Below, one piece after another: positions 13,071 to 24,353 of a stretch of DNA of 64,000 bases. Origin of the DNA: Diphasiastrum complanatum (lineage: Eukaryota > Streptophyta > Lycopodiopsida > Lycopodiales > Lycopodiaceae); the NCBI GenBank assembly GCA_029204225.1, contig CM055110.1, positions 40,728,130-40,792,129 of the forward strand, written 5' to 3'. The translations under genes were made by a program, and so were the position numbers. Positions within the stretch are counted from its first letter, which is position 1. Each line of letters opens with the position of its first letter. The notes beneath the pieces are model-generated. The model was not told the origin of the DNA and made no database searches. It worked only from the letters and a program-made list of their open reading frames with translations.

Positions 13071-14445
13071 TGTTGGAGTTTAATCTTCTCCTACTCATCC
13101 CTTCGCCCTCCTTCTACTCTCAAGAATTCCATCTATCTGAATCAGTCTGCAAAAATACACGCAAAGTTGAATCAGGCAGAACCGCAAAGCCATTGCTAGA
13201 TTACGGTCTGACCGAAGAGCACCATTAAATCAATGTTTACGGAGAAGCATGACTCAAACCGCAAACTGCAAGAAATCGCAAACCGCAACAAACCACAAAC
13301 CACAAGGAGTCGTTAAAATCCGTAGGTTACGATCTACGAGCACTTGCAAAATCTACAATGGCAACGGAACGTAAATTCCTGTCGACCACCGCAAGTGACC
13401 TTCTTACTATCTCCTACGATGGAAGCCATGAACAGAGTCAACTCTCCTCAACTTTCTGAAAACATAAGCAACCGACTTATAATTATCAACGGAGTCGACC
13501 AATGACAACGATTTGCGAGTTCCTATGATATCAGCCCAACAAAGTTGACCCATTTCATCATTTAGCTCCGTAAGTTATCACTTACGGTTACCAATGAAGG
13601 AAGCAAATGATCACCTGCTGAATGAACGACTAGCAGTTGTTCAAACGACTACGGACAGACTACGACCATCACAGCCTACATCCTTGTACTACGATGCATA
13701 CGGAGGATACATTACTCTGTACTTCACCTCCTTCACGACACTCCAATAACGGATCTACGGATCTTGTTTAAATGGTTGTTAATCATCTTGTATACTATAA
13801 TTACAATAAATCAAAAGACTCTGACAGCTATATATATGTATCTGAGCGAAGAGGAGCAATATAGAGAGTAGTGAGTTGAACAATCTGTAGATACACAGAG
13901 TGATCAAACGACCAAAAGGTCTTAAGTAACTAGCTCCTTAGAGTTAGTGATTTATACACATAGAAAGATAAAGAGCTAAAACTGTAGCGATTGTTTCAGA
14001 ATTTGTAAGTAGGAATATGCGCTTATCAACGCTACTGTATTGTGTTCCGATTCTCTCATTTACACAAATTTGCTACTGGTCAATTATTATGTTCTTGATT
14101 GAATGCAATTGTTTCTCTCACTCTCTTACACACAAATATGGTTATCAGAGACAGAGGATCACAAGGCTGTCCAGGATGCGTAATGCTTTGCAATCCTACT
14201 ATTACGGTAGTCTCCGACTCTACTCTGATAACCCAAAAGGACAACAAGCTTTTGATTCTGTTTCATAGTCAATCCACGTTCTTGAAATCACAGTTATTAC
14301 TGTGTTCACAATTGTTTTTCTTACTGTTGGTAGAGACATCGTTTATATCGTAATCGTCTCTCGTGTTATGCTTCTGTCACGGCTCTGCTGCAGTCGCAAT
14401 CAATCGTAGACCACGCAGACCACCATTTCACATCATACACCAACA
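13071..14445 (+). repeat. 3' LTR of element G
   Basis: This LTR is 1375 bp, with TGTTGGAG at the start and ACCAACA at the end, followed by the ATCTC duplication. It is diverged from the 5' LTR by many substitutions and small indels. Confidence 0.93.
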
Positions 14446-14952
14446 ATCTCCACCAGCTACCATCTAGCCGTCGTATGACATAGACATGAATGGTCACAAC
14501 ATAAAGGATGCCCGTGGTAAGAGGGTCATCACGTGCATGAGGGAGCTTATGTATATATATTTTTCCCGAGACATATTTTATGACTGGAGCGATGTTAGTG
14601 ATGATTGCAAGAATTATGTCATTGATCAGCTGTGTAGTGACTTCCCAGTACCATCCGAGGAAATGGAGTTTGCACGGAAATGGATGAGGAGCCGCGTGGG
14701 ATCTGCAATGAGCCTCCACAAATCGAAGATCTCTGATGCAGTGAGATCTGGTAGTGGTAGGCCCTCATACGTGGAGAAAGTCAACTGGAAGTATGCGAAG
14801 AAAATCGAGATAATCTAGATCGCTTCAAGTAGTAGCGAGAGGCAGCTAGAGTTTGACTACTAACCACGGGCCCGACTTCTCACTTGGGCAATGGTGGTGA
14901 GGGATATTTTTGAGCCCACTTTATAAGTCTACCCTAAACCATTAAGTGGAAT

Positions 14953-15319
14953 TTGCATTAGAGAAGTTCTAAATCCAAAAAAGACCCTTTGTAAAGATTC
15001 TTTTTATATTTTTTCACAATTTTTTCTTACACATGGACCAATCAAAACACTCAAATTTGAAATCTACGTAACGTAACTTTTTGAGTCCACACTAAAAATG
15101 ACATAACTTTTTAGTGGTAAGTCCGAATTTAGCAAAGTTTAGTGCATTGGAAAGCGCTCAACAAGAGCTTTCCAATGATATGTTAGATGACATATTTTGA
15201 GCTATGATTAAAAAGTTATGGCAAGTCAAAAGTATTAGTGTTATAATATTTTAATAATATAAACTACATCTTGCAGAATTCTTAAAGGGTCTTTTTGGAG
15301 CTCAAAACTCCTCTAATGA
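14953..15319. repeat. Small inverted-repeat (MITE-like) element
   Basis: The left end CATTAGAGAAGTTCTAAATC plus AAAAAAGACCCTTTGTAAAG reappears inverted at 15268-15319 (AAAGGGTCTTTTTGGAG ... CTCCTCTAATG). A perfect-arm hairpin around 15147-15178 (CATTGGAAAG / CTTTCCAATG) lies inside. No coding capacity is seen. I could not find a convincing target duplication. It interrupts the transposase_24-like gene. A related left end is present at 43498. Confidence 0.7.
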
Positions 15320-15681
15320 CTATTGATTTTCTTTTTGGGAGTTTTTGTTTGACACCTTAGAATAAAATGCTCTTTTTATATTATCAAAATCTGCAATGTT
15401 TGTGCAATGATCTGCTATGGGGTCTCCTTCGCATGACTAGTATATGTATGCATATGGCAACAGTACATAGGCAATACTCGAGTTATTGGAGAGGCAGGGC
15501 ATGCAGATAAACTCGGATGCTGCTCCTCAGGTACGACATCAAATACATTTTATGTTCTTTAAAGTCGCTATTCTCTCCCACTCCCAATACATTTATTAGA
15601 AGACTAATTCATGTTTGATGCATGTGAACAACAAGCCCCATCTGACGAACATGATGTGGATGGATCAGATAGATCTAGCTA

Positions 15682-16130
15682 GTGTTTTAGCTCTATAGCT
15701 AGCCTTTCCATGTTTACAGACACTTATGTACATGTTTTTAGATCTATCATTTTGATTCGTACATTTGTCAAGGTCATAGTGATGTAACTAGTTTATATGT
15801 ATTCTTGAACCCTGACTAGTTATGTAATTGAATTGTATTTGGCCCTAAGCCATGTAGGAATATTTAATTTGTTTGTTTTAAAGTGTAATTACTCACATGT
15901 ATTGACTCACACAACATGTAATTTTAGTATTTGCGATTATTATGGTGTAATGTAATTTATTTATCTATGGTTGAATGTAAGGAATGACTTATTTATCTAT
16001 GGTTGAATGTAAGGAATGACCCTAAACTCTAAACTCATTTATTTGAATTTATTTCTTGCACTCATTAATTCTATAGGGTTGTATTTTCTAAAACTATCTT
16101 GTGTTGGTTGCAGCAATTATCCCATACGTA
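15682..16130. other. AT-rich intergenic DNA with a 32-bp tandem duplication
   Basis: A 32-bp unit beginning TTATTTATCTATGG occurs at 15957-15988 and again at 15989-16020 without change. I see no gene. Confidence 0.7.
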
Positions 16131-16135
16131 TTCTT

Positions 16136-16782
16136 TGTGAAAATTGTCAACATTTCCTTGTCTAGTTTTAGGCCAAAATTGCTAAAAATGGCACATAGTT
16201 TAGGATCTGACTTTTCACACGTGTGAAACAGGTCTAGATATTTTTAGTAAGTGTATTTTTTCAGTATGAAGAAGTGTCAAACTTCAAGACCTTCGAAATG
16301 AGTCCATTTTCATGTATTTTGGACATATATGCCAATTTTACCTATATAGGGCATATTTTAGGTAAGGAGGGTCTAGAGAGAGGAGAGAGAGTCATCTCTC
16401 TCAGCTATATATAGCAGGTAGGCCGTGGAGAAACAGGTTGGAGCAGATCCATTGTATTCATTTGCTTAATGAGAGATTTTTCTATTGGGTTCTCCTTCCA
16501 TTGTTGGCATTGTGTAGTGATTGAGTTCAAGCTTTGTGTGTATGATCTTAGGTGCTTTCCAAAAGTGGTAGGCTGATGTATTATGGACTGTATAATGCTA
16601 TTTTGGGCCGCACTTGATGTTTATGGAAGTTTCCATTTGTGATAAATGCTTTTTGATCAAGTTCTTTGCATTCTAGGTAGCATAGAATGTGTTGCCAATT
16701 CCTAGCTTATGTAGTTTGGAGTGCAAGCATTCAAGCCAATGATCTTGGAGTTTAGATCCACTTAGGATATGTATTTTTCACA
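16136..16782 (+). repeat. 5' LTR of element A
   Basis: This LTR is 647 bp with TGTGAAAATT at the start and TTTTTCACA at the end. CACACGTGTG occurs at 16216-16225. A TATATATA-type sequence near 16383-16391, after an AG-rich stretch, is a plausible promoter TATA box. Confidence 0.95.
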
Positions 16783-16794
16783 TGGTATCAGAGC
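16783..16794 (+). promoter_or_regulatory. Primer-binding site of element A
   Basis: TGGTATCAGAGC follows the LTR with no spacer and matches initiator methionine tRNA. Confidence 0.93.
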
Positions 16795-17954
16795 TGGTTG
16801 GCTTCTATTTACAGTAAGTATTCCATTTTTGGTGATATTTGGATGTTTGATCAAGTTCTAGCATGATTTTGCATTGCTTTGTTGATCAAATCTTACTAAC
16901 CTTTGTTTTGTGAGTTGAACTTGTGGATCAAAAGCATATTTCAGGTCTATTGAAGATCAGAGGCTGAAAAGAAACTATTTTGGATCAGATCATAACACCT
17001 AATCATTTGTGATTGTGAGGCTTGTGCATATTCAATACTAACAATGTTCTTTTCAATCCTATTGTTGACAATCTCCATTCTTGGATGAACACTCTCCTTA
17101 AGTGGATGAAACTTCTCCTTAAGTGGATGACAAATGCTCTTTTGAGTGAGTTGTAATTCTCCTAAAGGCTGAGCAAAGCTCCCATTTGGATGAAAGATCC
17201 CCTTTTTTGGGTGAACATATTGTAAGCTCCATTGTGAAGAGCATATTGTAAAGATTGTCATCAATTTTGGCATAAATTTTGGTGTACTTTGTTGAGCATG
17301 TAAGTAACTCTCCTTATGTAATTTGATTGGAGCATTTGCTGGAAGGTGTTAACCATTATGCAAGTGTGTTTTCAGGTTCTTAACAGGTTGAGGAACATTC
17401 TCATGTGAAGTGATCTTAGATCTACATCTAAACACCAAGATTTGACAAGATAGTGAAGCTAGTCTTGTGATTCACTAAGTGTGCTCATTCATTCACCTCT
17501 AAATCTTGTATTTATCACTTGCTGGAGTTTATAAACTTTTAGAAGTGTGGTTTACATGTGGTTTTACAGGTTGAATCAATATCTTAGTGTGTTGATCATA
17601 TGTTGATCAAGTTTGTTCATTACTAGGTAATCTTGGCATCCTAGTTTTGGGTATTTTCTAAGAATGCAAGTAACTCTTCACACCATAACTTGATTTGGTC
17701 ACTTGCTGGAAAGTTTGAGAGCTTAAGCAAGAGTGTGTTCAGGTTGGTTTGATTTTGTAATCCATTCTTAGTGTGTGCAAAGTGTTGCATGTGTTTCAAT
17801 CTTCCTTTCTATGCTTGGAAACCATCTAGGTTCAAGATAGAAGTGTTTTAGGGTCCTAAATCTTCATAGATCTCTTTATCTATCATTTGTTGAGAGAAAA
17901 GTGAGTGCTAAGTGCTTTAGGACAAAACCTAAAAGTTGAAGAAACATTAGAATC
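16795..17954 (+). other. Untranslated leader of element A
   Basis: This leader of about 1.16 kb has no long sense frame. It contains imperfect internal repeats. Segments built on ACTTGCTGGA ... GTGTG ... CAGGTT recur near 17330, 17515 and 17700, and CTCCTTAAGTGGATGA occurs twice near 17095-17130. It may act as packaging or dimerisation RNA (inference). Confidence 0.6.
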
Positions 17955-20900
17955 ATGGCTTCCAATGGTGGGATCATGCTAGAGTCTAGTGAAAGGTTGA
18001 GTTCATCAAACTACTCTACTTGGAAAGTGAGGATGGAGTCCTTACTTGAGTTGAATGAACTCATGGACATAGTTGCAGAAATTGAAGAGAGACCTCTCAC
18101 ACTTCAAGAGCAACAAAGGTTTGATAAGAAGGCCAAAAGGGCTCTTCATATCATTAAAATGAATGTTACAAATGAACTTCTCAAGGAAGTTGGAAAGTGT
18201 CAAAGTGCAAGTGAGGCATGGAATGCCTTAAAGAAGCTCTTTGAATCAAAGTCCACATCTAGGGTATTGACCCTAAGGAGACAAATATTTTCTAGTAGGC
18301 AAAGAGAGGGTGAAAGTGCTCATGCATTTATCTTGAGAGTTAAGTCCCTAAGTGATGATTTAGCATGCATTGATGAGAACATAAAAGATGGTGAAATAGT
18401 CCAAGTTATGTTGAATGGTTTGCTAAATGAACATGCTAACCTTGTGCAAAGTTTTGCCATTCAAAGAGTCTTGCCAAGTGTGGTTGACTTGCAAGAAATC
18501 TTATTGGCTGAAGAACATAGGTTGCAATCAAAGCTTGATGGTGCATCCTTGCAAGGTGGAGGTGAAGAGGCTTTCTTCACAAAAGGCAAATTCAAGGGCA
18601 AAGGTAAAGGCAAAGGGAAATGGTCCAAAGGTGGTAACTTTGATCATGATGATCACTCTTCCTCTTCCTCTTCTACTAAGAACAATAAGTCAAAGTTCAA
18701 GTGCTTTTATTGTGGGATAAAAGGACATTTTGCAAATGAATGCCATAAGAAACAAAATGCTAGATCTAGGTTGAGATCTAATGTACTTCTTGGAGATGAT
18801 AATTGTTGTGCTAACTTGGCAAGCTTTGGTGAATCTATGGTCAATTTTTTGGATCCATTGGATCTTGAAGATGCACTAGTGTTACCTACTAGTCATATGG
18901 AGTCATGTGGAGCTAAATTAGCATCATGTTTGTACTCTTCTACTCATGGACTTCCAAGGCTTGGTGGTTCTTCAATGGTGCTAGATGGCAAGTGCAAAAA
19001 TGGAAAAGGTAAGGAAGGAGCTAACTTCATCAATGGAGTTGATGAAGATTCTTCTTTGGAAGTGATTGTTGCTAATGACTTGTTTGTTCATATGGAAAAA
19101 GATGGAGATGCTAAGTGTCATTCTTTGCAAGAAGATGGTTGTTCTTCTAATTCTTTTCATATTGATGTATGTAATCATGTGGGAAAAGATGATGGTGCTT
19201 TGAGCATGCTTGAAGGAAATGGTTCTTTTACATCTTTTTGTGATAAAGTCATTTGTGCAACAAGTGGTGTCACATTTCTTCATAAAAAGAGTAGATCAAA
19301 GGTTTCTATCATGAGACTTGGTGAGGGAGATCACAAGTCAAAAGGAAGAGAAGTATGTGAAGTGTTCAAAGTAGGATGTACTTTGAATGATGTTTTTATG
19401 AACGATAGTGAGGAAGAATCATTATCATATGACTCATTACCTAAATCATTGAGTAGAAGTTCATGTTTGAAAAGAGAGAGTACTTCAATCACTCTTATGT
19501 TGAAGGTACTAAGGATTCTTTTCTTGGCTTCTAATATTCAAGAGTCTTCTACTTCTTATGGTGCAACTATCAAGAGGGAGGTTTCTAACTTTTGTGGTGC
19601 TAGCATTAAGAGGGAGTCTTGTGAAGGAAAGGGCAATGGAAGAGTGGTTCTTGGGAAGACCCAAAGCATGGATCTAACATCTCTTCATCAACTCAAAGCA
19701 TTCTATGATTGTGGTGGATTGTTCATTCATGGTCAAGATGGCAAAAGGTTGGTTGAAGAAGACTACATGGAGCAACTCAAGTGGCAACTTCTTCAAGGCA
19801 AGGGAGATATCATTGGTGAGCTTATTGAGGTTTGTTATGAACTCAAGAGGGCTGTTTTGATTAGGTTTGATACTCATCTTCACCTACTCTACTTCATGTT
19901 AAATGGAAATGTTGGAATCTATCTTTTGGTTTATGATGGTGGCATTGTTTTCACTAACTATAGTGAAGGGTCAAATTTGAGCATTGATGAGATCTTGTGG
20001 GATCTTAATCATGTGTTTGAGAGGGAGTATCTTCAGAGTTTCAGATCTGAAGATGTTCACATATGCAAGATCTTTGATGTCTTATTGGAAGATCAAGAGG
20101 TTGATCTTGGATTGCTTCATCAACACCAAGAGACAAGTGGCAATTCGAAGCTAGTGAAAAGCATCAAAGAAGAGACAAATGGTCAAGGCATTTTGGATCT
20201 GTTTTTACAGGTTCTTGAAGGTTCAAGTAAGGTCTTTGGAGCTTCAAGGAAGTGTCTTCTTACTCTACCTCACTTGCCTAATCTCATGTATGAACATTGT
20301 TATGTCAATGTGTTGAAATTGTCAAATTTCAATAAAACTAGTTCCATAGTTTTGCATCCTTTGGATCTTGGAGATGGAATAGTTATCATTGCTGGTTTGT
20401 ATGATCAAGTACATGAATTCATTCAGATCTTGAAAGGTATTGAAGTGGTCAATATGTTTTCTTTTGAACAAAGTTCAAGATCTAGTATTCTAGTGTTGGC
20501 AAATTGGCAACTTGTTGACATTGTAGGATCAAGCGTTGTGTGCAAATCTTGTGGAGGTACTTCAAGTATTTCAAGTTCAGGTTTTGGTCATTCAAATGGA
20601 GTAGGGAACACATCTTTTTGGCATTCATTCACTCAAAGGCTTTCATGGATTGAAGATCTACAAAGGCAAGGTGGTGATGGAAGTTCATTCATGGAGATAC
20701 ATGTTGCATTCACTATATGTATAGTGAAATGTGGAGGAGGCATGCAAACACTTGTTGATCACTTTCATTTACAACTTGTTTGCTGCTATTTTACAGAGAA
20801 ACCAGAGATGGATACATGGAGGAATTCATTAATTGAGATTCTATGTTCTTTTACATGTACCATTTTTATGATTCTATGTAAAATTGATGTAAGAAATAGT

Positions 20901-21047
20901 GAAGCATCCTATATGGACACTATTATCTATATCAATTATGTTGTGTCCTATTTTGTACATATTAGGATCCTTGAGAAGAGATCTATTCTGATGATGGAGA
21001 TCATTCTTAAGTTGGAACAAAGTAGTGTTGTAAAACTAGCAAGTTAA
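17955..21047 (+). CDS. gag fused to a long unknown polypeptide (element A)
   Basis: The frame is 1030 codons from the ATG at 17955 to TAA. Residues ~10-195 form a copia gag core: an S-S-x-R-L-S-S-S-N-Y-x-x-W-K-V-R-M-E-S start, then the usual helices ending L-A-E-E-H-R. Residues ~205-245 are a Lys/Gly-rich and then Ser-rich basic tail. The zinc knuckle CFYCGIKGHFANEC is at about 249-262 (CX2CX4HX4C). From ~265 to 1030 I recognise nothing: no D-S-G-A protease, no integrase D-D-E and no YVDD. This part is rich in Ser, Leu, Val, Cys and Asp, and its C-terminal ~100 residues are hydrophobic. At about 765 codons with no stop in a recent insertion, chance openness is unlikely but not excluded. Normal copia gag is about 250-350 residues. 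The downstream part may be a tether, a captured protein or relaxed filler. Confidence 0.85.
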   Translation: MASNGGIMLESSERLSSSNYSTWKVRMESLLELNELMDIVAEIEERPLTLQEQQRFDKKAKRALHIIKMNVTNELLKEVGKCQSASEAWNALKKLFESKSTSRVLTLRRQIFSSRQREGESAHAFILRVKSLSDDLACIDENIKDGEIVQVMLNGLLNEHANLVQSFAIQRVLPSVVDLQEILLAEEHRLQSKLDGASLQGGGEEAFFTKGKFKGKGKGKGKWSKGGNFDHDDHSSSSSSTKNNKSKFKCFYCGIKGHFANECHKKQNARSRLRSNVLLGDDNCCANLASFGESMVNFLDPLDLEDALVLPTSHMESCGAKLASCLYSSTHGLPRLGGSSMVLDGKCKNGKGKEGANFINGVDEDSSLEVIVANDLFVHMEKDGDAKCHSLQEDGCSSNSFHIDVCNHVGKDDGALSMLEGNGSFTSFCDKVICATSGVTFLHKKSRSKVSIMRLGEGDHKSKGREVCEVFKVGCTLNDVFMNDSEEESLSYDSLPKSLSRSSCLKRESTSITLMLKVLRILFLASNIQESSTSYGATIKREVSNFCGASIKRESCEGKGNGRVVLGKTQSMDLTSLHQLKAFYDCGGLFIHGQDGKRLVEEDYMEQLKWQLLQGKGDIIGELIEVCYELKRAVLIRFDTHLHLLYFMLNGNVGIYLLVYDGGIVFTNYSEGSNLSIDEILWDLNHVFEREYLQSFRSEDVHICKIFDVLLEDQEVDLGLLHQHQETSGNSKLVKSIKEETNGQGILDLFLQVLEGSSKVFGASRKCLLTLPHLPNLMYEHCYVNVLKLSNFNKTSSIVLHPLDLGDGIVIIAGLYDQVHEFIQILKGIEVVNMFSFEQSSRSSILVLANWQLVDIVGSSVVCKSCGGTSSISSSGFGHSNGVGNTSFWHSFTQRLSWIEDLQRQGGDGSSFMEIHVAFTICIVKCGGGMQTLVDHFHLQLVCCYFTEKPEMDTWRNSLIEILCSFTCTIFMILCKIDVRNSEASYMDTIIYINYVVSYFVHIRILEKRSILMMEIILKLEQSSVVKLAS

Positions 21048-21050
21048 GTT

Positions 21051-21060
21051 GAAGAGGGAG
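21051..21060 (+). promoter_or_regulatory. Polypurine tract of element A
   Basis: GAAGAGGGAG lies between the stop codon and the 3' LTR. Confidence 0.85.
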
Positions 21061-21707
21061 TGTGAAAATTGTCAACATTTCCTTGTCTAGTTTTAGGCCA
21101 AAATTGCTAAAAATGGCACATAGTTTAGGATCTGACTTTTCACACGTGTGAAACAGGTCTAGATATTTTTAGTAAGTGTATTTTTTCAGTATGAAGAAGT
21201 GTCAAACTTCAAGACCTTCGAAATGAGTCCATTTTCATGTATTTTGGACATATATGCCAATTTTACCTATATAGGGCATATTTTAGGTAAGGAGGGTCTA
21301 GAGAGAGGAGAGAGAGTCATCTCTCTCAGCTATATATAGCAAGTAGGCCGTGGAGAAACAGGTTGGAGCAGATCCATTGTATTCATTTGCTTAATGAGAG
21401 ATTTTTCTATTGGGTTCTCCTTCCATTGTTGGCATTGTGTAGTGATTGAGTTCAAGCTTTGTGTGTATGATCTTAGGTGCTTTCCAAAAGTGGTAGGCTG
21501 ATGTATTATGGACTGTATAATGCTATTTTGGGCCGCACTTGATGTTTATGGAAGTTTCCATTTGTGATAAATGCTTTTTGATCAAGTTCTTTGCATTCTA
21601 GGTAGCATAGAATGTGTTGCCAATTCCTAGCTTATGTAGTTTGGAGTGCAAGCATTCAAGCCAATGATCTTGGAGTTTAGATCCACTTAGGATCTGTATT
21701 TTTCACA
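21061..21707 (+). repeat. 3' LTR of element A
   Basis: This LTR is 647 bp and nearly identical to 16136-16782. CACACGTGTG recurs at 21141-21150. It is followed by the TTCTT duplication. Confidence 0.95.
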
Positions 21708-21712
21708 TTCTT

Positions 21713-23756
21713 AATGTCTCCGTTAGCTGATGCCATGCCCCGAGGTGTCAATGTCGAACCTCTTCACTAAAAAGGGCTTCCAACAGAGATGAATTTGAGA
21801 GCCGAGTCTGAGAGCACGAGAATTATTAGTGCTAGACTGAGATGTATATTTTGTGAGCCCCATGGTAATTCCCTAGACATGGAAAATCATGTGGGAGCTA
21901 GTAACTTAGACTCTCTCAACTTAAATTATGTTTTTAATAAAGAGACCTCCTATTATCATGTAAGAGGTGGAACCCAAATCTTTATGAAATGGGATTCACT
22001 CAATTGTAAGAATTGGAATCCAAATCATGTTAGAATTAGATTCACCAGCTCGTGGGTATACATAGAGGCCTCAACCACAAGTTTCCAAGCATGTGATACT
22101 ATACTAAAATGTTGTTGCATTGTTAATTGAAGATCCTTCTATTTGCATTTCCATCTATGCTCCATTTTCATGGATTAAGTTTGAGTACTGATGTATGAAT
22201 GTGTTTTGTTGTTGATTCTTCCTCCTTTAAAGTTTGGTTTTGTGATTAAGATCAGGTAGACGTGTAGGGCCTTGTGGTAGATCAATATCATTCATGGGTA
22301 AGGTGAATTTCCACTGTTGCTTGCATATGGCCATATCTATCTAACCTCACTTTTTAGTGCCATGCCAACAAGTTTGACCAAAATTCTTTTAACTTAAAGA
22401 AGAAAAAAAAATGAGATTTGAATGATACTCAATATATAGATATATAACATATATCCGTCTTAAAGAGTTGCTAGATTGACCTAGTATTTATATACTACTC
22501 ATTGTTACACCTTTACAGCTTATTGTTTTTGAAACTCTATCTTTCCACAATAGTTTATTTTTATTTTGTGCTTCTTAATTTTATGTTATGTTGCATCAAC
22601 GCTTTGATTCTGAGATCTGCAAAAAAAAGACCTGAACTAAGTAGATCTTCAACTAGGTCTACTGATCATAATTTGTTGTCTATCAACACATTGAGTTCCA
22701 TTTTCTATCAACAGTAGTTGCATATCCACAAGTGAATAAAGAAATTTATGTATCACAAAAATATGATGACCACAATTTGTATACTCACAAGCATCGACTT
22801 CTTATTTGATGTCAACTAGTCAAATAATAAAGTGCAATTGCATACATGAGTAACTTAGGATTTAGGGTTTGGCATTTAGAGTTTAGGGTTCAGGGTCTAT
22901 TGTTTAGGATTAGTGTTTTGCAGTTTAAGAGTTCACTTCCTCCTCTTGATTCCCAACTCGTAGCCAAAATTTTAATGCCCATCTTGTATTCATCCATCCA
23001 TAACTCAGATTTGATTTCAACATTTAGTGAGGGACTCAAAATAACCCTCGAAAATTTGAGACTAACGGACTATTTTTGAAAGGCACAAATTTCACAAATG
23101 GCTCCAAACACTACTCGGGAAAGCTTGGGAACACCGACATTGTCTAGGAATGGAACCGAGATATTTCTAAAAAAAATGACGTAAAAAATATAATGCAGGT
23201 TGTTGACTTCTGCAAAACCGACAAAATTTTGATTTTGTGAAAAATTGTATGTTTACTCAAATATATGTAGATTCTAAATTGTTGGTTTATGAATAAATAC
23301 GATGCATGTCCTCAAGAATTGTTGGGAAGGTCTACCTTGCAGGTGCTCAACATTTTGAGCAATTTATTAAATAAATTATATTTGTAAACCTATTGATATG
23401 TGCCTAATTTCTAACCTTATATAGCATTGTACCATGGAAATTATTTTTGGAGCGAGCTAGGTTGATGCCCAAGAAAAGTAGTTGGATGACAACATCAATG
23501 TTTGAAAACTGTTAAATTCTTTTATTATGATGAATAAGATTCAGTAGATAAAAAATAGTTTCATTTAATGCACTGTACATGTTCTCTAACAAGGCTAGGG
23601 ACTATAATAACCGATAGTTTTTTTATAGTTGTATGATGTTAGAATGCAACATTTTTGAGTTGAAGGTTTTAGAAGGCATAATTTTTCAAAAGCCGACATC
23701 CATTGAAAGATGTGGGCTATCAAAGGGAAACTGAGGGATATGTGAGATTTCTGGAT
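21713..23756. other. Unassigned AT-rich DNA
   Basis: A 113-codon frame at 21789-22130 (plus) and shorter ones match nothing I know. A degenerate telomere-like patch (TTTAGGGTT and relatives) lies at about 22857-22930. I see no gene. Confidence 0.45.
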
Positions 23757-24264
23757 TTAGTGAGAGCCTCCAAATAGACCTTGGACAGACCTCAGAATAC
23801 TAAAGCTAAATTGGGAGTTATACCGACGCCCAGACATATTCTCACAAATTTTGAAATCTCTCTCGCTTCCTGCACGACCTTTTCGTAAATGGAAATGGAG
23901 TTGCCGATGGTATCGAGGGACATAATTGCCTTTGTCTACTCCTTTGTTTGTTTCATCCCTCCTCTCCCTCTTTATCCTCCCCTCACTCTTGATTGTTGCT
24001 CTTGCTCTTGCTTTTGCACTTCTTGCTTCCTCCTCTTGCTCTTGATCCTCTCCTTGCTCCTCTTGCTTGTGCTTCTTTTGTTCTCCTTGTAGTAAATTCA
24101 AACGGTAAGAAATGGTGCTCTCAAGAACACCAAAACTCTTTTTTTGTTTGTCATTGGATTCTAACTAATCCCATTGTGTTGGCATGTTTGTGTAGGTGAC
24201 AAAAGGAAATATCGAAGATGGAAGTTGGAGCTTTTGTGAGTGTTGGATGCTATGTAATCTCTCT
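23757..24264. other. Low-complexity CT/AG-rich DNA
   Basis: Frames here on both strands are compositionally biased: Leu/Ser-Cys-rich on the plus strand and Glu/Arg/Lys-rich on the minus strand. They are probably products of the skewed composition, and I do not call a gene. Confidence 0.5.
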
Positions 24265-24275
24265 CCCCCCCCCCC

Positions 24276-24351
<76 letters not shown>
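24265..24351 (+). repeat. Poly-C followed by (CT)n microsatellite
   Basis: About 22 C residues run directly into about 33 CT repeats. The junction suggests slippage-driven growth of a pyrimidine tract. Confidence 0.97.

Positions 24352-24353
<2 letters not shown>

Larger units (their letters stand above)
8953..14445 (+). mobile_element. Complete but decayed Ty1/copia element G
   Basis: The element is flanked by the 5-bp duplication ATCTC (8948-8952 and 14446-14450). The order is 5' LTR, PBS, decayed gag, protease remnant, integrase, part of the integrase C-terminus, a deletion of most of the RT, RNase H, PPT and 3' LTR. The LTRs differ visibly at many sites and by 25 bp in length, so the insertion is older than those at 16136 and 30698. 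Confidence 0.93.
8232..15681 (+). pseudogene. Transposase_24-like (En/Spm-type) gene split by a copia insertion
   Basis: The 5' part (8232-8952) starts with an ATG matching that of the copy at 57358 (minus). It codes for a Ser/Pro/Thr-rich region with several stops and frame changes, including TGA in a stretch that is open in the other copy. The copia element at 8953-14445 interrupts it. The 3' part resumes at 14446 and holds a domain (14486-14818) with the spacing of the plant transposase_24 family: an R-E-L-M-x-x-Y-F-S block, a W-S-D-V block and a W-M-R-S-R-V-G block. Further downstream, 15470-15520 reads as a leucine-rich C-terminal helix and 15622-15681 as an acidic tail ending TAG. Stops, the insertion and the inverted-repeat element at 14953-15319 make it a pseudogene. 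The family call is by motif pattern only. Confidence 0.6.
16136..21707 (+). mobile_element. Young non-autonomous LTR retrotransposon A (TR-GAG-like)
   Basis: The flanking duplication is TTCTT (16131-16135 and 21708-21712). Two 647-bp LTRs differ at only two sites by my reading (near 16393 and at 16770, versus 21318 and 21695). A PBS follows the 5' LTR and a PPT precedes the 3' LTR. The interior holds a leader of about 1.17 kb and one long open frame with a gag domain but no protease, integrase or RT/RNase H. Movement must therefore depend on enzymes from another copia element. The uninterrupted frame and near-identical LTRs point to recent insertion. Confidence 0.95.

Noticed and set aside
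14366-14719. 117-codon minus-strand frame
   Set aside because: It spans the 3' LTR boundary of element G and is antisense to the transposase_24-like domain.
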